From Vreelandella nanhaiensis (lineage in GTDB: Bacteria; Pseudomonadota; Gammaproteobacteria; Pseudomonadales; Halomonadaceae), in the NCBI RefSeq assembly GCF_003990185.1, contig NZ_RZHF01000016.1, positions 62,001 through 126,000 of the forward strand: 64,000 bases of DNA. Reading direction: 5' to 3'. How positions within the stretch are numbered: the first letter of the stretch is position 1; every line of letters begins with the position of its first letter. The notes beneath the pieces were generated by a model, which saw only the letters and a program-made list of their open reading frames with translations, was not told the origin of the DNA and made no database searches. Both the position numbers and the translations under genes were made by a program. Below are positions 26,777 through 36,277 of this stretch, piece by piece.

Positions 26777-28495
26777 TTAACTATTATCCCGGCCTGAAGG
26801 CTTGAATGCTACCTCTTCGATTTTCCACTGAGCTTGCTGCGTTTTGTTTGGCGTATTATTCCCTACAGAGGGCGCCGACGGTGTTGAGTTTGCGGATACA
26901 AAACCGGATGAATCAACTGCATCGTTAACTTCTAAGCGATAGCCGGTTGGCGGCACATCATTATTGATGTGCTGTTTTTCCGCTACCAAAGGTTCAAGGC
27001 GCTGCCCTGTCAACCCCGCCGCCTGACTTCGGGAAAGATCAGCACGTTCTGATGATTGCTTTATTTCTGCGTCGCCCGAGGTTATTTTCCGGTCACCCTC
27101 TTTATCTGCTTGCGCTGCTTGACCGGAAAAAGTGTACCTTATACTTGTTTTGTCTACGCAAGATAACGGTATATTCTCCGATTGAGCTTGGAAGTCCTGT
27201 TTACCAGACGACACAACATCAGATCTAAAAGGAGCAGGCCCAGCAAGGGAAATGTCTTCACAGTACTGCTTGTGGCCATGCTCTTCACCCTCACGCTGCT
27301 TTCGACGCCATATCAACCCAGCCAGAAGAAGCACTAACGCCAAGCTAATCAGCGGCCACTGATAGCGCTCCAATCCGGTCAGTAATTCGCTTGGGTGTGC
27401 ACCGTGCTGGTCAATATGCGCAGTCTCAACAGGCAATCCAGCACTTGCAGGCGCTATTGCGTCAGGCAAGGCAGGCTGAAGCTCACTCATGCGCTCCTTG
27501 AGTGCGCTGACACTTTCCCGCAGCCCTTCAAGTTCCAGGCGCAGTTGCTCACGCTCTACCTGTGCCTGCTGCCAGTTTGCCTGGCTTTCGTTCAGCTGTG
27601 CTGCGAGCTCAGCAATGGCATTGCCTTGTTCAGTCCCTTGGGTTGATTGAGGCACGGCCACAGGAGCTACCCGCGTTTCGACCTGATCGCCTGCCTCTTT
27701 TACAAGTTCAGGAGCAGGCTGAGCAGTATGATGCTGTCCATGGGCAACCATTGCCTGTACAGCCTGAGCGGCATCAGTACGTGTGCGTCCGTTTAACTGC
27801 GATGCATGGGGCACATTCAACGTTTGCCCCGCACGTAAACTATTGATGTCACCCGCAGGAAAAATAGACGGATTTGCCTCTGCCAGCGCCAGCATCATTT
27901 GCGGCACACTAATATGGTCAGGTTTGCTGCGCAGGGCAATTTGCCATAACGTATCGCCCTTCAGCACCTCTACATTTTTCGCACCATTTATAGTATTTAA
28001 ATTTTCTGACACGAGCACGCTATTGGATGATGTTTCGATGTGGGCGCTAGAAGCAGTGGCTTGACTGGCGGCACCGAGCGCATAATCAGATGGATCAAAT
28101 AGCAGCGTGACAGGGTGTGTTAGCTGGCCTTCTGGGTACTCAACCGTTAGCAGCAAATCAAGCCAGGGGGCCGAGATAGGCTGAGGTGAGCGCACTACAA
28201 CCTGACGAACGCCCTGCTGCTCCTGCAGTTCGGTATGTACATTATCGATCTCGGGCATCCACTCTAGTCCCGCAGCGGCGAAAGCAGGCTCCTTGCCAAT
28301 AGCAACCTCAAGCTCATCCAGCGAATAAGCCTCTGAATCAAGTAAAGGTATGGTTGCGGCTAACGGTGCCTGCAAGGGAGAGGTAACCGAGGCAGGCCCC
28401 AACTCAACGGCTAAAGTACAAAAACTAGCGGCGCCCAGTCCAAGTAAAGTGAGCGGTTTACAGGCTATCTGCAGCGATAATTTTTTTCTAAACAC
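26777..28495 (-). CDS. fimV: FimV/HubP-like polar membrane protein with LysM domain
   Basis: A 572-residue protein. It has an N-terminal hydrophobic signal (FRKKLSLQIACKPLTLLGLG), a FimV N-terminal domain with strands ending in VEYPEGQLTHPVTLLFDP, a LysM peptidoglycan-binding domain around residues 165-220 (EVLKGDTLWQIALRS), a short coiled coil near 290-335, and one transmembrane helix near 370 (WPLISLALVLLLAGLIW). FimV/HubP proteins organise the cell pole and type IV pilus or flagellar machinery. It is much shorter than P. aeruginosa FimV (over 900 residues); the cytoplasmic part is short. A GTG at 28495 gives the best signal peptide, with AGGGAG upstream; a TTG at 28525 is possible. Confidence 0.82.
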   Translation of the reverse strand: MFRKKLSLQIACKPLTLLGLGAASFCTLAVELGPASVTSPLQAPLAATIPLLDSEAYSLDELEVAIGKEPAFAAAGLEWMPEIDNVHTELQEQQGVRQVVVRSPQPISAPWLDLLLTVEYPEGQLTHPVTLLFDPSDYALGAASQATASSAHIETSSNSVLVSENLNTINGAKNVEVLKGDTLWQIALRSKPDHISVPQMMLALAEANPSIFPAGDINSLRAGQTLNVPHASQLNGRTRTDAAQAVQAMVAHGQHHTAQPAPELVKEAGDQVETRVAPVAVPQSTQGTEQGNAIAELAAQLNESQANWQQAQVEREQLRLELEGLRESVSALKERMSELQPALPDAIAPASAGLPVETAHIDQHGAHPSELLTGLERYQWPLISLALVLLLAGLIWRRKQREGEEHGHKQYCEDISLAGPAPFRSDVVSSGKQDFQAQSENIPLSCVDKTSIRYTFSGQAAQADKEGDRKITSGDAEIKQSSERADLSRSQAAGLTGQRLEPLVAEKQHINNDVPPTGYRLEVNDAVDSSGFVSANSTPSAPSVGNNTPNKTQQAQWKIEEVAFKPSGRDNS

Positions 28496-28621
28496 GTTAT
28501 TGATTAGCTCCCTGCCATGTTGCAATCATGCTCCACTCTTCAGTCTAATCATAATTAACATACATTAGAAGCTAGCGCATACTCTTATCTCTATAGAAAA
28601 CTTGCCTTCGCCGCCACTTAC

Positions 28622-28651
28622 AAAAAAACGGGGAGCTTTTAGCTCCCCGTT
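28622..28651 (-). terminator. Terminator of asd
   Basis: An 11-base-pair stem (AACGGGGAGCT with AGCTCCCCGTT) and a three-base loop, ending in seven T on the minus strand. It separates asd from fimV. Confidence 0.92.
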
Positions 28652-28674
28652 TATAAACCTGCATGCTTGCCGGC

Positions 28675-29787
28675 TTATTGCTCGCGCAGAATCTTCAGCA
28701 TGCGCTTGAGTGGTTCTGCGGCGCCCCACAAAAGCTGGTCGCCCACGCCAAACGCTGAAAGGTATTCACCGCCCATATTGAGCTTACGCAAACGGCCGAT
28801 CGGAATATTCAACGTGCCGGTAACGGCAGCGGGCGTTAAACCTGCAACCGTGGCCTCTTTATCGTTGGGAATCACCTTGACCCACTCATTGTGCTGGGCA
28901 ATGCGTTCTTCAATTTCATCAAGCGGCACATCCTGCTTCAGCTTGATGGTAAAGGCTTGGCTGTGTGAGCGCATGGCACCGATACGCACGCAAAGACCAT
29001 CAATCGGCACAGGGTTTTCGCCACGGTCCAGAATTTTGTTGGTCTCAACGAAGCCCTTCCACTCTTCACGGCTCTGGCCATTCTCGAGTTTGCTATCGAT
29101 CCAGGGCAGCAGGCTGCCAGCGAGCGGTGCAGTAAAATTCTCAATCGAGAAGTCATTGCCACGCATTGCGGCGGTCACTTTATGATCAATTTCCAAAATC
29201 GCGCTGGCAGGATCAGCCAGTTCGGTGCTAACGCTATCGCGCAGTTGACCCATTTGATTGAGCAGTTCACGCATGTGCTTGGCGCCCGAACCGGAAGCCG
29301 CTTGATAGGTCATGGAGGTCATCCACTCGACCATATCGGCTTCAAACAGGCCACCCAGGCCCATCAGCATCAGGCTAACGGTGCAGTTGCCGCCCACAAA
29401 GGTCTTGGCGCCCTTGGCAAGCTGCGCATCAATTACCTTGCGGTTAACCGGGTCAAGTATGATGGTGGCTTCGTCTTCCATACGCAGCGTGCTGGCCGCA
29501 TCAATCCAGAAACCCTGCCAGCCGTTTTTGCGTAGATCCGCGTATACCTGCTTGGTGTAATCGCCGCCCTGGCAGGTTACGATCACGTCCAGCGCTTTCA
29601 AGTCTTCAAGGGCAAACGCATCTTTTAACGGAGGTACGTCTACGCCGATGTCGGGGCCAGGCTGGCCTACTTGGGAAGTGGTAAAAAAGACCGGCTCAAT
29701 GCCGTTAAAATCACCATCTTCCTGCATGCGCTGCATCAGCACAGAACCAACCATGCCACGCCATCCCACGAAACCGACTTTCAACAT
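28675..29787 (-). CDS. asd: Aspartate-semialdehyde dehydrogenase
   Basis: NADPH-dependent reduction of aspartyl phosphate, the branch point to lysine, diaminopimelate, threonine and methionine. The 370-residue protein is of the E. coli-type Gram-negative branch: [18 protein letters not shown] at the N-terminus, [12 protein letters not shown], and the catalytic cysteine in [17 protein letters not shown] near residue 135. Its place between leuB and fimV is conserved with Pseudomonas. Terminators lie on both sides, so it is probably its own transcription unit. Confidence 0.97.
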   Translation of the reverse strand: MLKVGFVGWRGMVGSVLMQRMQEDGDFNGIEPVFFTTSQVGQPGPDIGVDVPPLKDAFALEDLKALDVIVTCQGGDYTKQVYADLRKNGWQGFWIDAASTLRMEDEATIILDPVNRKVIDAQLAKGAKTFVGGNCTVSLMLMGLGGLFEADMVEWMTSMTYQAASGSGAKHMRELLNQMGQLRDSVSTELADPASAILEIDHKVTAAMRGNDFSIENFTAPLAGSLLPWIDSKLENGQSREEWKGFVETNKILDRGENPVPIDGLCVRIGAMRSHSQAFTIKLKQDVPLDEIEERIAQHNEWVKVIPNDKEATVAGLTPAAVTGTLNIPIGRLRKLNMGGEYLSAFGVGDQLLWGAAEPLKRMLKILREQ

Positions 29788-29832
29788 GTGAAGTCCTCCA
29801 GCAAAGAATGAGACCCATATTATACACAGAAC

Positions 29833-29874
29833 TTATAAATGACGTCGGCCACCCCTTTGGGTGGTCGACGTCAT
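29833..29874 (-). terminator. Terminator of the leuCDB operon
   Basis: A very long stem of 16 pairs with one G-T pair (ATGACGTCGGCCACCC with GGGTGGTCGACGTCAT), loop CTTT, followed on the minus strand by TTATAAG. It lies between leuB and asd. Confidence 0.82.
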
Positions 29875-29916
29875 CATATCTTTCCAATTAATTAGTTAAC
29901 ATGCTTAACAACACGC

Positions 29917-30996
29917 TTAACACTTTGCAAATGCGGCCAATACAGCATCGCCCATAGCATCGGTACCGATAGTCTGCATTCCATCAGAAGCAATATCCGC
30001 CGTACGCAGACCGTCATTCAATACGCTGCCCACGGCCGCTTCAATGCGTTCTGCCATTGCCGTTTCGTTCAACGAATAGCGCAGCATCATGGCAACAGAC
30101 AGCATCATGGCCAGTGGATTGGCAATATTTTGCCCTGCAATATCCGGCGCGCTGCCGTGACAAGGCTCATACATACCCTGCCCACTTTCATTCAATGAGG
30201 CTGAAGGTAACATACCAATTGAACCTGTGAGCATAGCGGCGGCATCAGAAAGAATATCGCCAAACATATTGCCCGTCACGACGACATCGAACTGTTTCGG
30301 CGCGCGTACCAGCTGCATCGCAGCGTTATCCACGTACATATGGGAAAGCTCAACGTCCGGGTACTCAGGCGCCAAGCGCTCCATTACTTCACGCCATAAG
30401 ATAGTGACTTCCAGCACATTGGCTTTATCCACCGAGCAGAGCTTCTTACCGCGCTTTTGGGCCATTTCAAACGCTACGCGGCCGATGCGCTCAATCTCGC
30501 TTTCGGAATAAATATAGGTATTGAAACCTACACGCTTACCATTGCGCTCTTCAATACCCCGCGGCTGGCCAAAATAGATGCCGCCTGTCAATTCACGTAC
30601 GATCATGATATCCAAGCCTGCCACCAATTCAGGTTTCAGGCTGGAAGCGCTAGCCAGCTGCGGGTAAAGCATGGCCGGACGCAGGTTGCCAAACAAACCC
30701 AGATTCTTGCGCAGGCCCAACAGGCCTTTTTCCGGGCGTTTGGAAAGATCTTCGATCTTATCCCATTTAGGGCCACCCACCGCGCCAAGCAGGATAGCGC
30801 TGGCCGCCTTGGCTTTTTCAAGTGTTTCAGCGGGCAACGGCTCGCCATGCACGTCGTAGGCCGAGCCGCCGACCAGCGCTTCTTCAACTTCAATATCCAA
30901 TCCCGCTTCTTGGCACGCTTTTAATAAGCGCGCTGCCTGAGCCGCGATCTCGGGACCGATACCATCGCCGGGTAAAAGAAGCACCTTATGGGTCAT
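29917..30996 (-). CDS. leuB: 3-isopropylmalate dehydrogenase
   Basis: Oxidises and decarboxylates 3-isopropylmalate with NAD+ in leucine synthesis. The 359-residue enzyme has [11 protein letters not shown], the substrate loop [29 protein letters not shown], and the metal-site region [28 protein letters not shown]. It is last in the leuC-leuD-leuB operon, 116 bases after leuD. Confidence 0.97.
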   Translation of the reverse strand: MTHKVLLLPGDGIGPEIAAQAARLLKACQEAGLDIEVEEALVGGSAYDVHGEPLPAETLEKAKAASAILLGAVGGPKWDKIEDLSKRPEKGLLGLRKNLGLFGNLRPAMLYPQLASASSLKPELVAGLDIMIVRELTGGIYFGQPRGIEERNGKRVGFNTYIYSESEIERIGRVAFEMAQKRGKKLCSVDKANVLEVTILWREVMERLAPEYPDVELSHMYVDNAAMQLVRAPKQFDVVVTGNMFGDILSDAAAMLTGSIGMLPSASLNESGQGMYEPCHGSAPDIAGQNIANPLAMMLSVAMMLRYSLNETAMAERIEAAVGSVLNDGLRTADIASDGMQTIGTDAMGDAVLAAFAKC

Positions 30997-31112
30997 GTTA
31001 AATCCTTAATAAAGAGTCAGCACGGCTTACCGCCGCTTAGCGCGTTGCCATGAGGTTGCACCACGCTATGTATGTCTTTTTAGCTATTCTAAATGGCTTT
31101 TATGTGGCTGTA

Positions 31113-31760
31113 TCAGGCAGGCTGGCGGAACAACCAAGGCCGGGCATCTTTGTGTTTCTGCTCAAAGGCACGGATTGCATCTTCGTCTTGCAGGGTGATG
31201 CCGATATCATCCAGGCCATTGAGCAGGCAGTGCTTACGGAACGCGTCCACCTCAAACTCAAGAATTTCGCCACCCGGTGTGATTACCCGCTGGTTCTCCA
31301 AGTCGATATCCAGCTGGTAGCCTTCGTTGGCGTCAACGCCGACAAACAGACGGTCGACTTCTTCTTCGCTTAACGTGATTAGCAATATGCCGTTTTTAAA
31401 CGCGTTATTGTAAAAAATATCCGCAAAGCTTGGTGCAATGACGACTTTAAAACCGAAATCTTCCAGCGCCCAGGGCGCGTGTTCACGCGAGCTGCCACAG
31501 CCAAAGTTGCGCCGGGCTAACAACACCTCGGCCCCTTTATAGCGCGGCTGGTTCAGCATGAAATCAGGATTCAGCGGGCGATTGGAACAATCCTGCCCCG
31601 GCTGTCCTTCATCTAAATAACGCAGCTCGTCAAACAGGTTAACGCCAAACCCAGTTCGCTTGATCGATTTCAAGAACTGCTTGGGAATAATTAAATCCGT
31701 ATCGACGTTCGCGCGATCAAGCGGGGCAACCACGCCTTCAAAACGAGTAAACTTTTTCAT
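31113..31760 (-). CDS. leuD: 3-isopropylmalate dehydratase small subunit
   Basis: The swivel-domain subunit of isopropylmalate isomerase. The 215-residue protein has [19 protein letters not shown], the active-site loop [18 protein letters not shown], and [18 protein letters not shown]. It starts three bases after the leuC stop, ensuring balanced expression of the two subunits. Confidence 0.97.
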   Translation of the reverse strand: MKKFTRFEGVVAPLDRANVDTDLIIPKQFLKSIKRTGFGVNLFDELRYLDEGQPGQDCSNRPLNPDFMLNQPRYKGAEVLLARRNFGCGSSREHAPWALEDFGFKVVIAPSFADIFYNNAFKNGILLITLSEEEVDRLFVGVDANEGYQLDIDLENQRVITPGGEILEFEVDAFRKHCLLNGLDDIGITLQDEDAIRAFEQKHKDARPWLFRQPA

Positions 31761-31763
31761 GGC

Positions 31764-33215
31764 TTAAGCCTCCTGGGCGTGGGTAGCATCGTTGGCGGAT
31801 AAACTGCGCACATCAACAAAGTGGCCTGCAATCGCTGCTGCCGCCGCCATCGCAGGGCTCACCAAGTGCGTACGACCACCGTACCCCTGACGCCCTTCAA
31901 AGTTGCGGTTGGAAGTCGATGCGCAGTGCTCACCTGCACCCAGCTTATCGGCATTCATGGCCAGACACATGGAGCAGCCTGGCTCGCGCCACTCAAATCC
32001 AGCATCGATAAAAATCTTATCCAGGCCTTCGGCTTCCGCCTGGCGTTTCACCAGGCCAGAACCCGGCACTACCATGGCGAGCTTAATCGTGTCGGCCACT
32101 TTATTACCTTGGGCAACCTTGGCGGCTTCACGCAAATCTTCAATACGGGAGTTAGTGCACGAGCCGATAAACACTTTATCGAGCTTGATATCGGTGATTT
32201 TCTGATTGGCGTGCAGCCCCATATACTCAAGCGCCCGAGTGTGGCTGCGCTGCACGGTTTCATCCAACGCCGCCTGAGGATCCGGCACTTGGCCGGAGAT
32301 ACCGGTGACCATCTCAGGGCTGGTTCCCCAGCTCACCTGAGGCTCGATATCTTCGGCTTTCAGGGTAACCACTTTATCGAACGTGGCATCATCATCCGAT
32401 ACCAGCTGCCGCCAGTCAGCCACCGCCGCTTCCCACTGCTCGGCAGTCGGCGCAAAAGGGCGCTCGGCCAAGTAATCGATAGTAGTGTCGTCGACGGCAA
32501 TCAAACCTACCCGGGCACCGGCTTCAATGGCCATATTGCACACGGTCATGCGGCCTTCCATGGAGAGCGAGGCAATCGCGCTGCCGGCAAACTCAATCGC
32601 GTAGCCCGTGCCGCCTGCGGTACCAATTTCTCCGATTATCGCCAACACCACGTCTTTTGCGGTTACGCCGAGGCCAAGCTCACCTTCCACGCGCACCTGC
32701 ATATTTTTCATTTTTTGCGCCAGCAAGCATTGAGTAGCCAATACGTGCTCGACTTCTGAGGTGCCGATCCCGTGGGCCAGCGCGCCAAACGCACCATGGG
32801 TTGCCGTATGGGAGTCGCCGCATACCACGGTCATACCGGGCAGTGTCGCGCCCTGTTCAGGCCCTACTACGTGTACGATGCCCTGGCGCGGGTCGTTGAT
32901 CTTGAACTCTTCGATACCGTACTCAACGCAGTTGTCATCCAGGGTCTGCACCTGAATCAACGATACCGGGTCTTTAATCCCACTGTTGCCTTCTGCGCGC
33001 TCTTTCAACGTGGTAGGCACGTTATGGTCCGGCGTCGCCAGGTTGGCATCCAGGCGCCATGGCTTACGCTTGGCCAAACGCAGGCCTTCAAAAGCTTGCG
33101 GGGAGGTCACTTCGTGAAGCAGTTGGCGATCAATATAAATCAACGCAGTGCCATCATCGCGCTGCTTCACCAAATGCTGATTCCAAAGTTTGTCGTAAAG
33201 GGTTTGACCTGACAT
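31764..33215 (-). CDS. leuC: 3-isopropylmalate dehydratase large subunit
   Basis: The [4Fe-4S] subunit of isopropylmalate isomerase, an aconitase-family enzyme interconverting 2- and 3-isopropylmalate. The 483-residue product contains [34 protein letters not shown], and GCSMCLAMN; the cysteines of the last two plus the one in the first bind the cluster. It is the first gene of leuCDB and divergent from a LysR regulator. No leucine-rich leader peptide is evident in the 160-base upstream gap. Confidence 0.97.
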   Translation of the reverse strand: MSGQTLYDKLWNQHLVKQRDDGTALIYIDRQLLHEVTSPQAFEGLRLAKRKPWRLDANLATPDHNVPTTLKERAEGNSGIKDPVSLIQVQTLDDNCVEYGIEEFKINDPRQGIVHVVGPEQGATLPGMTVVCGDSHTATHGAFGALAHGIGTSEVEHVLATQCLLAQKMKNMQVRVEGELGLGVTAKDVVLAIIGEIGTAGGTGYAIEFAGSAIASLSMEGRMTVCNMAIEAGARVGLIAVDDTTIDYLAERPFAPTAEQWEAAVADWRQLVSDDDATFDKVVTLKAEDIEPQVSWGTSPEMVTGISGQVPDPQAALDETVQRSHTRALEYMGLHANQKITDIKLDKVFIGSCTNSRIEDLREAAKVAQGNKVADTIKLAMVVPGSGLVKRQAEAEGLDKIFIDAGFEWREPGCSMCLAMNADKLGAGEHCASTSNRNFEGRQGYGGRTHLVSPAMAAAAAIAGHFVDVRSLSANDATHAQEA

Positions 33216-33331
33216 ATGGCTCTCCCGGGCAAGCGCCCTGCTAGTTTTTTGCGCTGACGTCTATGCGCCAGTAATGCAACGAGTGTTACGCGTGTCGCTC
33301 ATAAAAGCAATTCATGTTATTTATAGATACG

Positions 33332-33346
33332 ATTCCATACTGGAAT
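33332..33346. promoter_or_regulatory. Inverted repeat ATTCCA-N3-TGGAAT, candidate LysR-type box
   Basis: A perfect 6-base inverted repeat in the gap between leuC and the divergent LysR gene, 31 bases from the regulator start and about 117 from leuC. It fits the dyad form of LysR-type binding sites (T-N11-A logic), so autoregulation and control of leuC by this regulator are plausible. Confidence 0.55.
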
Positions 33347-33376
33347 ACAAGCCAGACCTTAGCGACGGAACCTCCC

Positions 33377-34255
33377 ATGGATACCCAAAGCCTACAGGCC
33401 TTTTTAGCTGTTGCCGAAGCCCAAAGCTTTTCCCGAGCTGCCGAGCAGCTCTACCTGACCCAACCTGCGGTCAGTAAACGTATCGCCACGCTGGAATCAC
33501 AGGTAAACACGCGGCTGTTTGATCGGATAGGCAGGCGTATTTTGCTCACGGAAGCTGGCCATCTATTACTTCCCCAGGCCAAGCGGATTCTTTCAGCAGT
33601 GGAGGATAGCCGACGCGCACTTGCCAACCTCTCTGGCCAGGTAGGTGGCCGGTTAACGCTGGCAACCAGCCACCATATTGGCCTGCACCGCCTACCACCC
33701 ATTCTCAAGCACTATACTCAGCATCATCCAGAGGTTGAGCTAGATCTGCACTTTCTCGATTCAGAGTTCGCCTATCAAGGCGTGCAGGATGGCACGCTTG
33801 AACTCGCGGTGGTAACGCTTGCGCCCCACCCTATTGAGCAACTCCACGTGGTTAAGCTCTGGCGTGACCGTCTATGCTTTGTTTGCGCCCCGGACCACCC
33901 GCTAGCCCACGCCCCTGCTCTCACGCTTGAAATTTTATGCCAGTATAAATGCGTGCTGCCTGGAGCGATGACGTTTACCCGCACGCTGATTGAACAAAGG
34001 TTTGCCGAAGCTGGGCTGACGCTGCCGGTGAGTATGGCTACCAACTATTTGGAGACGCTGAAAATGATGTGCAGCGTCGGATTAGGCTGGAGCCTGCTGC
34101 CTGAGGGCATGATTGATGACGAACTGGCCGAACTAGCCATAGATACCGCCCCGATACACAGGCCGCTCGGCTACTTGGTGCACACCAACCGCACGCTTTC
34201 CAATGCGGCAAGGAAAATGATTGATGCGTTGGAAACAACAATGGAAAAAGGGTGA
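33377..34255 (+). CDS. LysR-type transcriptional regulator beside leuCDB
   Basis: A 292-residue DNA-binding protein. The winged helix-turn-helix occupies residues 1-60 (FLAVAEAQSFSRAAEQLYLT then QPAVSKRIATLE), followed by a linker helix and a LysR substrate-binding domain. The ATG at 33377 gives the usual family length; a frame opening at 33314 would add non-homologous residues. Divergence from leuC is conserved in Pseudomonas (PA3122 beside PA3121). The effector is unknown; an intermediate of leucine synthesis is the natural guess. It converges on a VOC gene with only 12 bases between stops. Confidence 0.9.
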   Translation: MDTQSLQAFLAVAEAQSFSRAAEQLYLTQPAVSKRIATLESQVNTRLFDRIGRRILLTEAGHLLLPQAKRILSAVEDSRRALANLSGQVGGRLTLATSHHIGLHRLPPILKHYTQHHPEVELDLHFLDSEFAYQGVQDGTLELAVVTLAPHPIEQLHVVKLWRDRLCFVCAPDHPLAHAPALTLEILCQYKCVLPGAMTFTRTLIEQRFAEAGLTLPVSMATNYLETLKMMCSVGLGWSLLPEGMIDDELAELAIDTAPIHRPLGYLVHTNRTLSNAARKMIDALETTMEKG

Positions 34256-34267
34256 AATCTTAAACAC

Positions 34268-34678
34268 CTATACCTTATCTACAAGCGCGTCGTATCCACT
34301 CCCCAGAAACTCAACAAAGCAGAACCCATGACCAAAAGGGTCAGCCATAAGCGCGAGCTTTCCCCATTCATAGGTAGCGACTGGCTTTTCGATCCGCGCG
34401 CCAGCAGAAACCGCCTTCTGAACAGCCGTTTCTATATCATCGACGACGAAATCCAAATGAATGGGCGTCCAGTGTCGCTTGTAACAGCGCTGTAGACTGG
34501 TTTCAGGCGCAGCGATTGAATCAGGTGATTTTGCAAGCAGGTAGATCGGCACTGAGCTGCCTGACATCTCAACGCCCAGTACACCAAAACGGCGGCTAAC
34601 ACTCAGCCCGAACGCTGAACGGTAGAATTCGATTGCTATTTCAATATCATCGACATCGATATTAACCAGCAAACTCAC
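34268..34678 (-). CDS. VOC (glyoxalase/bleomycin-resistance) family protein
   Basis: A 136-residue protein with the paired beta-alpha-beta-beta-beta modules of the vicinal oxygen chelate fold: VNIDVDDIEIAIEFYRSAFGL in the first half and HLDFVVDDIETAVQKAVSAG in the second, ending with DPFGHGFCFVEFLG. Family members include glyoxalase I, dioxygenases and drug-binding proteins; nothing here fixes the substrate. It begins a stretch of small accessory-looking genes on the minus strand. Confidence 0.85.
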   Translation of the reverse strand: MSLLVNIDVDDIEIAIEFYRSAFGLSVSRRFGVLGVEMSGSSVPIYLLAKSPDSIAAPETSLQRCYKRHWTPIHLDFVVDDIETAVQKAVSAGARIEKPVATYEWGKLALMADPFGHGFCFVEFLGSGYDALVDKV

Positions 34679-34735
34679 TTTTCCTCCTGCCTATCGTTTT
34701 CCCTTCAGCCTGTTCGATGGGTATATTCTTTAGCG

Positions 34736-34798
34736 CTACTTACTACTTACTACTTACTACTTACTACTTATGACTTATGACTTATGACTTATGACTTA
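34736..34798. repeat. Heptanucleotide tandem repeat (5 x CTACTTA, 4 x TGACTTA)
   Basis: Nine perfect 7-base units without interruption: five CTACTTA then four TGACTTA, which differ at two positions. The last units run through the stop codon of the GFA protein gene at 34789-34791. Seven is not a multiple of three, so copy changes would shift frame, but each TGACTTA unit read on the minus strand supplies TAA in one frame. Confidence 0.97.
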
Positions 34799-35211
34799 TT
34801 TGAATGCTGAGCAAACACCTCTTCCTCCGTTAGCATGTTGGTGTTATTTGAAAAGGCGTAAAAATCGGGCTTCTGGTCGATAAAAATTTGTTCGGTAAAG
34901 GTCCAGTCGCTACTGTCCAGCAAACCGACAGGAATGGCGTAGTGCCTTTCCTGCTTTAATCGGTAAAACAGGTGTGTACCACACTGCTTACAAAATCCGC
35001 GTTCAGCCCACTCGGAGGAGCTGAAAGTAGTAATATGCTCAGCGCCCGTAAAACTTACCTCATGAGCAAACTCGGCAACGAGAAGAGGGCCGCCGCCCCA
35101 TTTTCGACACATGGAGCAGTGGCACGCACTTATATTATTTCCTTGCGTTTTAAGAGCCACGCCAACAGCACCGCAAAGGCATTTCCCTAGATGTTGAATG
35201 TCAGTTGCCAT
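34789..35211 (-). CDS. GFA family (CENP-V-like) zinc protein
   Basis: A 140-residue protein of the glutathione-dependent formaldehyde-activating enzyme family. Zinc ligands are evident: CLC near residues 11-13, CHCSMC at 30-35, and FCKQCGTHLFYRL near 74-79. Many members have no proven role in formaldehyde metabolism, and no formaldehyde dehydrogenase is near, so the function stays open. Its last codons and stop fall inside a heptanucleotide tandem repeat. Base composition is more AT-rich than in neighbouring core genes. Confidence 0.88.
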   Translation of the reverse strand: MATDIQHLGKCLCGAVGVALKTQGNNISACHCSMCRKWGGGPLLVAEFAHEVSFTGAEHITTFSSSEWAERGFCKQCGTHLFYRLKQERHYAIPVGLLDSSDWTFTEQIFIDQKPDFYAFSNNTNMLTEEEVFAQHSNKS

Positions 35212-35386
35212 GATTCCTCCTAAACTCTAAAAAGAAAAATACGGGCCTTTCACTATTTTGCTCGCCACTTACGTTATATAGTCAACAAACTTTTAGCTTG
35301 CCTGTTAGTACAGGTACAGTTCATATCCCAGCAACGATGGCCAACACAAAAAAATTGCCTAACTGGCCTGTCTACAAATGCCAGGC

Positions 35387-35935
35387 TTAACCACCGATCA
35401 CCCTCAACCGAGGCCAAGTTTCCCTCCACTTTTTTTCGGCAACCCGGTGCCTAAATTCATGTGGTTTGGGTCTTTTCGAGTTCAACGTAATGGTAAAATC
35501 GAATAACGCCCCAACACCAAAAGGCGCCACTAACACAAGCGCACCACTATCATCCAGCGCTGCGCCAACGGCGGTTTCCACCTCCACCCAATAACTCATG
35601 GCATCCGAGGTAGACGTATACGGGCGATCTATGTTGCGCTTATGCATTCTTGCCTGGTTTTTCACCGACCAAGGAAAATCGGAAACGCTTTTGAGCCTCG
35701 CTTCAATATGGCGATCCCTCACTTCAGTAACATCGCTTTCATCAAAGTAGATCAGAGCAATATCGTTAAGCGTGGTTGGGTGTAAGTACCCATGCATGTT
35801 GTCCCAAGCAAGGTTGCGCACAAAGCCTGCCGCAAGGCACCAATTGGATAGCCCCATTTCAGCCGCTACGTATAGCGCTTTCATGCGTTTTTTATCTTGG
35901 GAAATCCACTGTTCAACCTTTGTGTTATGACTCAT
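35387..35935 (-). CDS. Nucleotidyltransferase-like protein (DUF925 type) with altered metal motif
   Basis: A 182-residue protein resembling the NTP_transf_6/DUF925 family: SNWCLAAGFVRNLAWDNMHGY, TTLNDIALIYFDE, WSVKNQARMHKRN, SDAMSYWVEVETAVGAAL and a C-terminal WPRLRVIGG. In the family as I know it, the third segment reads DID with two acidic metal ligands; here the second is alanine (A60, codon 35758-35756). If correct, catalysis may be lost or weakened. The gene is flanked by AT-rich non-coding DNA and no partner. Confidence 0.78.
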   Translation of the reverse strand: MSHNTKVEQWISQDKKRMKALYVAAEMGLSNWCLAAGFVRNLAWDNMHGYLHPTTLNDIALIYFDESDVTEVRDRHIEARLKSVSDFPWSVKNQARMHKRNIDRPYTSTSDAMSYWVEVETAVGAALDDSGALVLVAPFGVGALFDFTITLNSKRPKPHEFRHRVAEKKWRETWPRLRVIGG

Positions 35936-36001
35936 TGAACTAAATAACCTTCAAAGCAGCCACAAAATAAGTGTGCCTGTGCTTTGTCTTACCCAGCAAC
36001 G

Positions 36002-36163
36002 TCATACCTTTGAATCGTGTTCGTAAATATCAATGATCTTGAAATTACGGTCAAAGAGTTCGTTTAATTTCGTTTTCGAGTGAACAGTAAGATCGCCGAA
36101 CTCCATCTTTGCCCAAGAATCGTTGGTTTCATAAAGTGACCAAAAGCACTCCCCGTTCAGTAG
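36002..36163 (-). pseudogene. C-terminal remnant of an unidentified gene
   Basis: A 53-codon open frame with protein-like composition ends at 36002. It reads FWSLYETNDSWAKMEFGDL, continues with a helix-like TKLNELFDRNF and ends IIDIYEHDSKV. It has no plausible start: an in-frame TAG lies just upstream at 36164-36166, and the only ATG would give 34 residues. In another frame the upstream bases read EELATERGVLLVTL, which suggests a frameshifted or decayed gene. The family is unknown to me. Confidence 0.4.
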
Positions 36164-36277
36164 CTAGTTCCTCGCATAATTGTTACCACACACGACAAAA
36201 CCATATTATCTAATGGCTGACGCTAGCCTTACTGCGCAAATCCTATTAGCCTGCTAATTCACTCTTAAGGGTTTAGC

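Noticed and set aside
31821..32759. 312-codon open frame antisense to leuC
   Set aside because: leuC is certain on the other strand; this is a frame shadow with no recognisable domain.
34736..34798. CRISPR-like array
   Set aside because: Units are 7 bases with no spacers; it is a simple tandem repeat.
35330..35392. Integron attC site (GCCTAAC and GGCTTAAC near the nucleotidyltransferase end)
   Set aside because: The two boxes are not in the required RYYYAAC ... GTTRRRY order and no integrase is present.
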